A DNA stretch of 64,000 bases, taken from contig NZ_JADKSJ010000001.1 of the NCBI RefSeq assembly GCF_015351235.1, forward strand, positions 124,001-188,000, in the 5' to 3' direction. Source of the DNA: Plantibacter sp. VKM Ac-2880. GTDB taxonomy: Bacteria; Actinomycetota; Actinomycetes; Actinomycetales; Microbacteriaceae. The notes beneath the pieces are model-generated. The model ran no database searches, had not been told where the DNA came from, and worked only from the letters and a program-made list of their open reading frames with translations. Position 1 is the stretch's first letter, and every line of letters begins with the position of its first letter. Below are positions 47,745 to 55,395 of this stretch, in pieces. Both the position numbers and the translations under genes were made by a program.

Positions 47745-48632
47745 TTCAGTACCTTTCGCATACTCACGAGCGTAGGAAGGCACACCCCACGACGCATTGG
47801 ACGGGAGTACCGCGCTTCCAGACGACCAGCACCCAGGTACCGCGCGCGGGGCTCTCAGCAACCCCACGTTCAGATCTGACCTCCAGAGCATCTGCCTCAT
47901 GCCAGCCGAAACTGGGCTTTGGGTGTCGGTGTACCGAAGTATGTCGTCCGTGTCGGTTCGGATCCGCTCGGGTTCGTCAGTCAGGATCAGTGGCCGAGCG
48001 GGTTCGACCTGTCGTCGAAGCAAACGGCCGTCGGAGAGCTACATGACGGCCGGCAGAACGGCTGCCCGCATAGCGGCACTGATGGCCTCACCGAAGTGCA
48101 ATGGAATCTGCTTGATTCGACCTACTGGACGAATGACCAGGTTCGCGGGGGGCGGCCTCCCTCGTCGTCAGCTCGAGCCGTTCTACTCGCACCAGCGCCG
48201 ACAATGGCCGCCGTCTGATCGTCGATGATGCGTCGGTTTCTGTCATGAATTATGGAGGAACGGGCAGCGTGCGCCCTCGGTGCGCCCCGAGGCTGGTGGG
48301 AAGCCTGATCTGCAGGGGCTAGCGTTTCCCCTTCAACGCGCAATGGATGTTCGATTCCTCGCAATTCGTTGAGCCACGGATTTTCAGCGGGCGGATGATG
48401 CCTGGTTGGCCAGCCGTGGAGACACGCCTTCACCTCCTCTACGGCACCTTGAACCGCCTCGATGTTGATCGAAGGTTCAGATGCGCGAGCTCGACTTGAC
48501 CAACACGGTGCCATCTGAGAGTGACTCCCCAATGGTGTATCCCTGAGCAGCCGCTTCTCGAGCGGTCCGCCAGACCCGGACAAGCGCCGGGCATATAGCC
48601 ATGCCCCAAGCGACGGCGGTTAAGCTGGCGGC
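47745..48632. other. 888-bp region without a convincing gene
   Basis: The gap between the leftward ABC operon and the rightward Nudix gene shows no ORF with a recognisable product. A short minus-strand frame (in phase with 48477) ends in VWRTAREAAAQGYTIGESLS and DGTVLVKSSSRI, and a second minus frame (48122-48583) has NPWLNELRGIEHP. These look like gene remnants or chance frames. The ABC operon promoter should lie just upstream of 47744. Confidence 0.5.
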
Positions 48633-49055
48633 ATGGACATCCGCGTCGCTGCATATGCCGTCATCGTCGACGAACGGGGCATGCTGCTCTCCCACTGGAA
48701 CGAGAGCGGACACAGCGGGTGGACCCTCCCAGGCGGCGGGATCGACCCCGGTGAGGACCCGGCAGACGCGGCCGTGCGTGAGGTGTTCGAGGAGACCGGC
48801 TACCACGCGCAGCTCGACGAGCTGATCGGCGTCGACTCGCAGGTCGTGCCGGCGGAGCGTCGCCTCAGCTCGACGGCCACCGGGCCGCTCCACACCCTGC
48901 GGATCGTCTACCGGGCGCACCTCACCGGCGGCACCCTGACCTACGAGGCCGACGGCAGCACCGACTATGCCGCCTGGTACCCGCTCGACGAGATCGGCTC
49001 GCTCGACCGCGTCAGCCTCGTCGACGTCGGTCGACGCTTCGCCGGCCTCATCTGA
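48633..49055 (+). CDS. Nudix hydrolase
   Basis: The 140-aa protein has a complete Nudix box, GGGIDPGEDPADAAVREVFE followed by ETG (about 35-57), which coordinates divalent metal for pyrophosphate hydrolysis. The rest is a single compact Nudix fold ending RRFAGLI. The substrate (nucleotide, sugar or other) is not identifiable. A bidirectional terminator follows before a convergent gene. Confidence 0.92.
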   Translation: MDIRVAAYAVIVDERGMLLSHWNESGHSGWTLPGGGIDPGEDPADAAVREVFEETGYHAQLDELIGVDSQVVPAERRLSSTATGPLHTLRIVYRAHLTGGTLTYEADGSTDYAAWYPLDEIGSLDRVSLVDVGRRFAGLI

Positions 49056-49093
49056 GCGAACCGGCCTCACCACACGCGGCCCGCCCAACACGA

Positions 49094-49125
49094 AGCCCCT
49101 CCCCGGTCGGAACCGGTGAGGGGCT
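49094..49125. terminator. Bidirectional terminator between Nudix gene and convergent gene
   Basis: AGCCCCTC pairs with GAGGGGCT and an inner CCGGT/ACCGG stem strengthens it. Confidence 0.75.
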
Positions 49126-49143
49126 GCGTCGTGCGAAGCGAAC

Positions 49144-49668
49144 TCAGGAAGCCGCGGGCTCCTCGTCGGAGACCCAGAGCTCGTCATCGGCACGGAACGT
49201 CTGCCAGACGGCGTACGCGACACCGGCGGCGGCGAGGACGCCCAGGCCGATCGCGATGACGGTACCGGCGCCGGCACCCTTCTTGGCGGGCAGCACCTGC
49301 TCGGGGACGTGGAGGCGGCGCAGCGCAGACTGCACGCGCGTGTCCTTCGCGATGTCGCCGATGCTCAGCACTGTGCCGACGACGCCGCCGACAGCGGGGA
49401 CGACGCCGTGCGAGATGCCGTGCTTCACGCCGTCGACGGCGTTCCGCGAGTACTTGATGCCGCGGTCGACCGTGGGGACGACGCGGTGCTCGTAGGTGTC
49501 GCGGACGACAGGCGCCACCTGCTCCTTCGAGAAGTTCCCGAGCTGACGGCTCACCTCACGAGCGACCTCGTTGGCGTGGTTGAGAACATCCTGCTGGGAG
49601 TCCCAGAGGTCGGCAGCGGAACCCTTGAGCTTCTTGAGCTCTTTCCGGCGCTTGCGTGACAGGCTCAT
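49144..49668 (-). CDS. Membrane protein with C-terminal anchor, unknown function
   Basis: The 174-aa protein has a basic N-terminus (SRKRRKELKKLKGSAADLW), a long amphipathic helical middle, a Gly/Val-rich stretch (HGISHGVVPAVGGVVGTVL) and one C-terminal membrane segment (about 139-160) followed by an acidic tail. It is conserved next to ppiA in related genomes by memory, with no assigned function; some database entries call it a helicase, which the sequence does not support. ATG 49668 is the preferred start. Confidence 0.65.
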   Translation of the reverse strand: MSLSRKRRKELKKLKGSAADLWDSQQDVLNHANEVAREVSRQLGNFSKEQVAPVVRDTYEHRVVPTVDRGIKYSRNAVDGVKHGISHGVVPAVGGVVGTVLSIGDIAKDTRVQSALRRLHVPEQVLPAKKGAGAGTVIAIGLGVLAAAGVAYAVWQTFRADDELWVSDEEPAAS

Positions 49669-49772
49669 GTGGTCATCTCCAATGATCGCGGCAACAACGT
49701 AACCTCCATCTTGCCACTTAGACCCCTGGATACCATCCGAGAGTCCCGAACCCTTGTGCAAGAATTGTCTGT

Positions 49773-50330
49773 ATGTCAAAGCACACCGCAGTCGCCACGT
49801 TGCACACCAACCACGGTGAGATCAAGGTCAACCTCTTCGGAGACCACGCTCCCAAGACGGTCAAGAACTTCACCGACCTGGCGACCGGCGGGCGCGAGTG
49901 GACGGACTCGAAGACGGGCCAGACCCGGAACGACGCGCTGTACAGCGACCTCATCTTCCACCGCATCATCCCGGCCTTCATGATCCAGGGCGGCGACCCG
50001 CTCGGCACCGGCACCGGCGGCCCGGGCTACAACTTCGACGACGAGATCCACCCGGAGCTCACCTTCGACGAGCCCTACATCCTCGCCATGGCGAACGCCG
50101 GCAAGCGCCGCAACGCGATCACCGGTGCCGTCGAAGGCACCAACGGCTCGCAGTTCTTCATCACCACCGTTCCGACGCAGTGGCTCCAGGGCAAGCACAC
50201 CATCTTCGGTGAGGTCGCCGACGCTGACTCCCGCGCCGTGGTCGACGCCATCCAGGCTGTCCCGACCGGTGCCGGCGACAAGCCGATCGAGCCGGTCGTG
50301 CTGCAGAGCGTCACCATTTCCGAGGCGTAG
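49773..50330 (+). CDS. ppiA: Peptidyl-prolyl cis-trans isomerase (cyclophilin)
   Basis: The 185-aa cyclophilin has LIFHRIIPAFMIQGGDPLGTGTGG and TNGSQFFITT, the active-site Arg/Phe/Gln pattern. It accelerates Pro isomerisation in the cytoplasm; no signal peptide is present. The position before the rhomboid gene is conserved among actinobacteria. Confidence 0.95.
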   Translation: MSKHTAVATLHTNHGEIKVNLFGDHAPKTVKNFTDLATGGREWTDSKTGQTRNDALYSDLIFHRIIPAFMIQGGDPLGTGTGGPGYNFDDEIHPELTFDEPYILAMANAGKRRNAITGAVEGTNGSQFFITTVPTQWLQGKHTIFGEVADADSRAVVDAIQAVPTGAGDKPIEPVVLQSVTISEA

Positions 50331-50351
50331 ACCCGACTCGGAGGACAGACC

Positions 50352-51188
50352 GTGACCCTGCCCCGGGATCCGTCGGCCAACGTCTGCTATCGCCACCCAG
50401 ACCGTCAGAGCTTCGTGCTCTGCCAGCGCTGCGGTCGGACGATCTGCGGCGAATGCCAGACGCCCGGGGCAGTCGGTTTCATCTGCCCTGAGGACATGAA
50501 GGCGCAACGCCAGAGCGCTCCGCGCAACCGGATCGGCGCGAGGATCAGCAACTCCTCCCCGATCGTCACCTACGCGATCATCGCCGTCACGGCGTTCGTG
50601 TTCCTGCTGCAATGGATTCCTGGGCTCGGCGTCACCAACGCGCTGCTGTACGCAGGCGTGTATTCGGACCCCGCCTACGGAGCGTTCCAGCCCTGGCGGA
50701 TGCTCACCGCGGTCTTCGTGCACTCGCAGGGGTTCATCTTCCACATCCTGCTGAACATGTACACGCTCTGGATCTTCGGCCGGATCCTCGAGACCATGCT
50801 CGGACACTGGCGATTCCTGGCGCTGTACCTCGTCGCCGGGTTCGCCGGCTCGCTCGGCGTCCTGTTCCTCTCCGCCCCGCAGACTGCCGTCGTCGGTGCG
50901 TCCGGAGCGATCTTCGGCCTGCTCGGTGCCTTCCTCGTCATCCAACGACGGATGGGGGCGGACACCCGCGGTCTCCTGGTGCTCCTCGGCATCAACCTCG
51001 TGATCGGGTTCATTCCTGGCGTGAACATCGCCTGGCAGGCCCACCTGGGCGGCCTCATCGGTGGCGCGCTCATCGGCCTCATCCTCGTCAACACCCGGAA
51101 GCGCACGCAGCAGCCCCTCCAGGTGATCCTCATCGGCGCCGTCAGCGTCCTGCTGGTCGGCGCGAGCCTGGTCCCCGCGCTGGTCTGA
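50352..51188 (+). CDS. Rhomboid-family intramembrane serine protease with N-terminal zinc-finger motif
   Basis: The 278-aa protein has a B-box-like Cys/His cluster at the start (CYRHPDRQSFVLCQRCGRTI followed by CGECQ, about 9-33), then the rhomboid core of six membrane helices, with the catalytic Ser in VVGASGAIFGLLGA and the catalytic His in AWQAHLGGLIGG. It cleaves membrane proteins inside the bilayer; substrates are unknown. The start is GTG 50352. It is 21 bp after ppiA, so the two are likely co-transcribed. Confidence 0.9.
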   Translation: MTLPRDPSANVCYRHPDRQSFVLCQRCGRTICGECQTPGAVGFICPEDMKAQRQSAPRNRIGARISNSSPIVTYAIIAVTAFVFLLQWIPGLGVTNALLYAGVYSDPAYGAFQPWRMLTAVFVHSQGFIFHILLNMYTLWIFGRILETMLGHWRFLALYLVAGFAGSLGVLFLSAPQTAVVGASGAIFGLLGAFLVIQRRMGADTRGLLVLLGINLVIGFIPGVNIAWQAHLGGLIGGALIGLILVNTRKRTQQPLQVILIGAVSVLLVGASLVPALV

Positions 51189-51190
51189 CG

Positions 51191-51214
51191 CACCTCGACA
51201 GGCTCGGCGACCGG
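51191..51214 (+). repeat. Divergent copy of the structured intergenic repeat
   Basis: CACCTCGACAGGCTCGGCGA plus CCGG follows the rhomboid stop codon; it resembles the gyrB-gyrA and pabA copies but with one unpaired stem position. Confidence 0.5.
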
Positions 51215-51351
51215 GTTCGGCTCGGTCACAGTGCTCAGCGGCGATCCCGGGCCACACCCATTGAGCGTCCGTCGATCGGGCTGCCGTAGCGTTCGCGTTC
51301 GCGAAGCCCGTGAAGACTCAACCATGCAGCCGACGTTGAAGGTTGCGGGAG

Positions 51352-51478
51352 TTATCCACAGAGTTATGAACATTGGGGATAATTACACGGTTGTCATTCC
51401 CCGTGTTTCCGGGGGCCTCAGGAGTTCTCCACAGCACGGTGTGGATAACCGGGAAGTTCTCCACATTCCTGTGGAGAA
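51352..51478. promoter_or_regulatory. DnaA-box cluster between rhomboid gene and crgA
   Basis: Two perfect boxes, TTATCCACA (51352-51360) and TGTGGATAA (51440-51448), and three single-mismatch boxes, TTCTCCACA (51425-51433 and 51457-51465) and TGTGGAGAA (51470-51478), fall within 127 bp. The clustered array is oriC-like in density. Confidence 0.75.
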
Positions 51479-51507
51479 CTCGGCCCGGTGGGTCCTCCGC
51501 ACACGAA

Positions 51508-51538
51508 ACAGCGGGCCGTCCGAAGGACGACCCGCTGT
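51508..51538 (-). terminator. crgA terminator hairpin
   Basis: ACAGCGGGCCGTCC pairs with GGACGACCCGCTGT (13 of 14) with a GAA loop, just beyond the crgA stop on the minus strand; TTTCGTGTG follows on that strand. Confidence 0.65.
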
Positions 51539-51559
51539 GCACGAAGTATTGGGGTGGGG

Positions 51560-51805
51560 CTAGCGCCACCTGGTGGTCATGAGGAACCCGATGAAGGCGA
51601 TGCCGAAACCGACGAGGATGTTCCACGGCCCGAGGGACTGCACCGGCAGCAGCGTGCCGCTCAGGTAGTAGACGACGATCCAGGCCAGGCCGAGGAGCAT
51701 GAACCCGAACATGACCGGCTTGAACCAGACGGCGTTCGGAGCGGGCTCGCCGCTGCGCTGCTCGGGTTCGCGGGACGGTTTGGTGCGTGCCTTCGTGCGT
51801 GCCAT
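51560..51805 (-). CDS. crgA: Cell division protein CrgA
   Basis: The 81-aa protein has a basic N-terminus (ARTKARTKPSREP), two membrane helices and the CrgA pattern NAVWFKPVMFGFMLLGLAWIVVYYLSG, ending GFGIAFIGFLMTTRWR. CrgA recruits division and wall-synthesis proteins (FtsZ, FtsI, PbpA in mycobacteria) to the septum. It stands between the rhomboid and sortase genes as in other actinobacteria. Confidence 0.95.
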   Translation of the reverse strand: MARTKARTKPSREPEQRSGEPAPNAVWFKPVMFGFMLLGLAWIVVYYLSGTLLPVQSLGPWNILVGFGIAFIGFLMTTRWR

Positions 51806-51883
51806 GCCGACATTCTACCTGTTCAGCTCAATCGCTGCCTTGAGGATCAGCCGAACGGAGGTTCTTCTGGGTAGAATCCATGG

Positions 51884-52690
51884 GTGACAGACGACCTTCC
51901 CTCGCGAGCGAGCGCACGCGCCGCCGAGCGCCGCGCCCCGGCGAAGCACCGCGTCAGCGTCTTCGGCGTCGCGGGAGAGCTCCTCATCACCGCAGGCATG
52001 GTCGTCCTACTGTTCCTGGCATGGCAGCTCTGGTGGAACGACATGATCATGGCCGGTAGCCAGGCGAACGCCGCATCCAGCCAGTCACAGCAGTGGATCG
52101 CGAACGCCGAGACGGAACCCGCTCCGGAGCCCACCGTCGACGCGAGCGGCACCCCCGACTACGGAGAACCGCCGGTGACGGCCCGCCCGGCCCCCGGCGA
52201 TCCCTTCGCCGTGCTCTACGTGCCCCGGTACGGAGCGGACTACCGTCGCGTCGTCGCCGAAGGCGTCGACACGGCGACCGTGCTCAACAGCTTCGACCTC
52301 GGCGTCGGCCACTACCCCAGCACGCAGATGCCGGGTGAGGTCGGCAACTTCGTGGTGGCCGGGCACCGCAAGGCCTACGGTGGCGCGATGACGCTGATCA
52401 GCGACCTGCAGATCGGCGACCGGGTCTACGTGCAGACGGCCGACGGTTACTACACCTACGTGTTCCGGAACATCACCTACGTCCTGCCCACCCAGGTCGA
52501 GGTGTTGAACCCGGTTCCCCAGTTGGACGGCGTCGCGCCCACGCAACGCATCCTCACCCTGACCACCTGCAACCCGCTCTACTCGACGGCGGAACGCAGT
52601 ATCGCTTACGCGGTGTACGAGTCCTGGCAGCCGCTGTCTGCCGGACCGCCCGCCGAGATCGCCGCGTCCGTCGCGGCTGCAGGAGGCTGA
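51884..52690 (+). CDS. Class E sortase
   Basis: The 268-aa protein has an N-terminal membrane helix (about 26-48), a Pro/Glu/Thr-rich linker and a sortase barrel with the catalytic His in FVVAGHRKAYG, the catalytic Cys in TLTTCNPLYS and Arg in AERSIAYAVY. Class E sortases attach proteins with an LAxTG-type signal to the wall. GTG 51884 has no clear ribosome-binding site, but a TAGAAT -10-like hexamer 7 bp upstream suggests a leaderless mRNA. It begins a short operon with a small membrane protein and pabA. Confidence 0.88.
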   Translation: MTDDLPSRASARAAERRAPAKHRVSVFGVAGELLITAGMVVLLFLAWQLWWNDMIMAGSQANAASSQSQQWIANAETEPAPEPTVDASGTPDYGEPPVTARPAPGDPFAVLYVPRYGADYRRVVAEGVDTATVLNSFDLGVGHYPSTQMPGEVGNFVVAGHRKAYGGAMTLISDLQIGDRVYVQTADGYYTYVFRNITYVLPTQVEVLNPVPQLDGVAPTQRILTLTTCNPLYSTAERSIAYAVYESWQPLSAGPPAEIAASVAAAGG

Positions 52691-52692
52691 CG

Positions 52693-52854
52693 ATGTACGG
52701 CGCACTCTGGAGGGTCCTGCCCGGACCCGTGTGGCTGAGGATCATCATCCTCATCGTCCTGTTCGTGGCCGTGGTCGCCGCGCTCTTTACCTGGGTCTTC
52801 CCCTACGTGGACTCGTTCATCGTCGATCAGAACGTGACCGTCGGCGAGGAATGA
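52693..52854 (+). CDS. Small membrane protein (53 aa), unknown function
   Basis: MYGALWRVLPGPVWLRIIIL opens a peptide with one hydrophobic helix (about 15-38) and an acidic tail ending VTVGEE. Such small proteins sit between sortase and pabA genes in many actinobacteria. Its ATG is 3 bp after the sortase stop region, and its stop overlaps the pabA start (ATGA). Confidence 0.8.
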   Translation: MYGALWRVLPGPVWLRIIILIVLFVAVVAALFTWVFPYVDSFIVDQNVTVGEE

Positions 52855-53519
52855 CCCGCATCCTGGTCATCGACAACTACGACAGCTTCGTCTACACGCT
52901 GATCGGATACGTCGAACAACTGGGTGCTGAGACCACCATGGTGCGGAACGACGGCATCGACGTCGGCGATCTCGAGGACCGCATCCGCGAGGTGGACGGT
53001 GTCCTCGTCTCACCCGGACCAGGAAGCCCCTCGGACGCCGGCATCTCCATCGCCGCCGTACTGGCCGCGCACACCACCGGCACACCGCTCCTGGGCGTGT
53101 GCCTCGGGCACCAGGCGATCGCCGAAGCGTTCGGGGCAACCGTCGGCACCGCGGAAGAGCTCATGCACGGCCAGACCTCGTCGATCGAGCACGACGGCAG
53201 CATGCTCTACGACGGCGTTCCCCACCCCTTCAGCGCCACTCGCTACCACTCCCTCGCCGTCGTCGACGGCACCGTCCCCAACGACCTCGAGGTCACCAGC
53301 CGGACGGTCGGCGGCGTCATCATGGGCCTGCGCCACCGCGAGGCGCCCATCCACGGCGTCCAGTTCCACCCGGAGTCGGTGCTGTCCGAGGGAGGCTATC
53401 GCCTCCTGGCGAACTGGCTCGAGACAGCCGGACTCCAGGGCGCCCGGCAGCGGGCGGCGGGACTCAGCCCACTCATGGAGCGAAACCCTTCGACAAGCTC
53501 AGGGACCGGGGTTCGCTGA
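52851..53519 (+). CDS. pabA: Aminodeoxychorismate/anthranilate synthase component II (glutamine amidotransferase)
   Basis: The 222-aa class I amidotransferase has VIDNYDSFVYTL, SPGPGSPSDAG, the nucleophile Cys in LLGVCLGHQAIAEAFG and the His-Glu pair in GVQFHPESVLS. It supplies ammonia for p-aminobenzoate or anthranilate synthesis; both are possible because no component I gene is nearby. The last 11 residues (NPSTSSGTGVR) are encoded by a copy of the intergenic repeat, so the natural end was probably near SPLMER. Confidence 0.93.
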   Translation: MTRILVIDNYDSFVYTLIGYVEQLGAETTMVRNDGIDVGDLEDRIREVDGVLVSPGPGSPSDAGISIAAVLAAHTTGTPLLGVCLGHQAIAEAFGATVGTAEELMHGQTSSIEHDGSMLYDGVPHPFSATRYHSLAVVDGTVPNDLEVTSRTVGGVIMGLRHREAPIHGVQFHPESVLSEGGYRLLANWLETAGLQGARQRAAGLSPLMERNPSTSSGTGVR

Positions 53520-53546
53520 GGGCACTTCGACAGGCTCAGTGACCGG
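53486..53546 (+). repeat. Two repeat copies at the pabA 3' end
   Basis: Copy 1 (53486-53508, CCCTTCGACAAGCTCAGGGA plus CCG) lies inside the pabA reading frame; copy 2 (53523-53546, CACTTCGACAGGCTCAGTGA plus CCGG) lies after it. Stem ends differ but stay paired: CCCT/AGGG versus CACT/AGTG. Confidence 0.8.
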
Positions 53547-53599
53547 AGCTGCGGCTCTGGGACATTGACCACCGGGTGCGGCCCAGATGCTGGGGTGGC

Positions 53600-55291
53600 C
53601 TACGGGCCGGTGCAGTACGTCAGGGTGATGACGGACTTCTGCGGGACGTCTCCCGGGCCAGGTGACATCGCCTTCACCGGATCGCCGGCGACGGCCTTAC
53701 AGGTCGCGTCCGCCTGCGGCTGCACGACGAACTGCCTCGTCGAGTCCTGCAGGTAGTTGGTCGCATCGACGAGCGGCTGGCCGACGACGTCCGTCAGCGT
53801 CACGTTGCCGCTCGAAACGACGAGGTTCACCGCTGAACCCTGATCGACCGAGGTCCCCGCTGCCGGATCCATCCGGAGCACCACACCGGCCGGCACGGTC
53901 GGCGAGTTCTCGCGCGTCACGGAGCCCTGGGTGAGTCCTGCGGCGGCGATGGCGGCCCAGGCGGCCTCGGACGACTGGTTGGTGACGTCCGGGATCTCGA
54001 CCTGAACACGGCCGGTCGACACGTAGACCTTGATCTGCGTGTTCTTCGTCACCGTCGTGCCGCTCGGCGGATCGGTGCGGATCACGTGCCCGGCCTCGTA
54101 GTCGCTACTGGCCTCGTCGAACTTCGTGGGCACGAGCTCGAGCTGTTCGATCGTGCTGTTGGCACTCTCCCACGTGGCGTCGACGAGATCGGGGACCTCG
54201 CGGGAGTCGGTGGAGATGCTCGTGGCCGGCGGGAGCTGCACGACCCAGAACACCAGCGAGAAGAGGATGACCGCGATACCGGCGACCGCAGCCCAGATCC
54301 ACACGACCGGTGGCCGGCGCTGAGTGCGCGTAACGGTGTCGTCGGAGGTGAGCTGGCGGATCGCCTGCTCGGTGCTCGAGGCGGCCGTGGGAGACGGCCC
54401 GAACAGGGAGTCGTGGTCGTCGCGACGGACCGGCACATGACCGGCACCCGCCTCGTCGAGGTCCTCGCGGAACTCCACGGCGCTCTGGTACCGCTCGAAG
54501 CGGTCCTTGGCGAGGCCGCGCAGCACCACCTGGTCGAGGGCGGGAGACACCTTCGGGTTGATCGAGCTCGGCTTCACCGGACGCTCGCTGACGTGCTGGT
54601 ACGCGACGGCGACGGCGGTGTCGCCGCGGAACGGCGCCTTCCCCGTCAGCATCTCGAAGAGGACGACACCGGTCGAGTAGAGGTCGGTCCGTGCGTCGAC
54701 CGTCTCGCCCTTGGCCTGCTCCGGGGAGAAGTAGGCCGCCGTACCGAGGATGGCGGTGGTCTGAGCGACGGTGGTCGACGAGTCGGAGACGGCGCGGGCG
54801 ATGCCGAAGTCGGTGACCTTGACGTCGCCGGCCGTCGTGATCATGACGTTGCCCGGCTTGATGTCGCGGTGGACGACGCCTGCACGGTGCGAGTACTCGA
54901 GCGCGGTGAGGATGCTATGCGCAATCCGCACCGCTTCGTCCGCAGCGACCGGGCCCTCGGCGATGAGGTCTTTGAGCATTCGCCCTTCGACGTACTCCAT
55001 GACGATGAACGGTTCGATGAGATCGTGGCCGGAGCCGTCCTTCACGCGCTCCTCGCCGGCGTCGTACACGCGGACGATCGTGGGGTGCGCCATGCGCGAC
55101 GCGGCTTGTGCCTCCTGGCGGAAGCGGGACCGGAACGCCGGGTCGGTGGCGAGCGTCGACTTCAAGACCTTGATGGCCACGGTGCGCCCGAGCTTGGTGT
55201 CGACGCCGCGGAAGACGTTGGACATGCCTCCGCGACCGATGAGGTCGCCGACGACGTATCGACCTGCGAGCAGGCGTTGATCGTCAGCCAC
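53600..55291 (-). CDS. pknB: Ser/Thr protein kinase with PASTA domains (PknB)
   Basis: The 563-aa protein has an N-terminal Hanks kinase (GRGGMSNVF, catalytic [14 protein letters not shown]-like SPEQAKG), a juxtamembrane linker, one membrane helix (near WIWAAVAGIAVILFSLVFWV) and about three extracellular PASTA domains. PASTA parts bind wall precursors or muropeptides; the kinase phosphorylates division and wall proteins. GTG 55291 (VADDQRLLAGRYVV) is preferred, with AGGGGTGG upstream; ATG 55321 is possible. Confidence 0.94.
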   Translation of the reverse strand: MADDQRLLAGRYVVGDLIGRGGMSNVFRGVDTKLGRTVAIKVLKSTLATDPAFRSRFRQEAQAASRMAHPTIVRVYDAGEERVKDGSGHDLIEPFIVMEYVEGRMLKDLIAEGPVAADEAVRIAHSILTALEYSHRAGVVHRDIKPGNVMITTAGDVKVTDFGIARAVSDSSTTVAQTTAILGTAAYFSPEQAKGETVDARTDLYSTGVVLFEMLTGKAPFRGDTAVAVAYQHVSERPVKPSSINPKVSPALDQVVLRGLAKDRFERYQSAVEFREDLDEAGAGHVPVRRDDHDSLFGPSPTAASSTEQAIRQLTSDDTVTRTQRRPPVVWIWAAVAGIAVILFSLVFWVVQLPPATSISTDSREVPDLVDATWESANSTIEQLELVPTKFDEASSDYEAGHVIRTDPPSGTTVTKNTQIKVYVSTGRVQVEIPDVTNQSSEAAWAAIAAAGLTQGSVTRENSPTVPAGVVLRMDPAAGTSVDQGSAVNLVVSSGNVTLTDVVGQPLVDATNYLQDSTRQFVVQPQADATCKAVAGDPVKAMSPGPGDVPQKSVITLTYCTGP

Positions 55292-55353
55292 GTACCACCC
55301 CTGAATTCGCTTGGAGGACAAACACTAACAGCTTACTCGCGCGCCCTTCGAGC

Positions 55354-55377
55354 GCTCTCAGGGATGACCCTGAGAGC
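55354..55377. promoter_or_regulatory. 10-bp-stem hairpin between pknA and pknB
   Basis: GCTCTCAGGG-ATGA-CCCTGAGAGC is a perfect stem with a 4-nt loop in the 104-bp gap; pairing extends outward through CCTTC/GAAGG. No T-run on either strand. Confidence 0.6.
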
Positions 55378-55395
55378 ACTCGCGAAGGCATCGGC

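Noticed and set aside
41757-48632. Integrated element with att sites at tRNA-Ile or tRNA-Ala
   Set aside because: No integrase, transposase or repeated tRNA 3' end was found in the block; only the break in gene order supports insertion.
49776-51257. 493-codon frame antisense to ppiA and rhomboid
   Set aside because: Shadow of two clear genes on the other strand.
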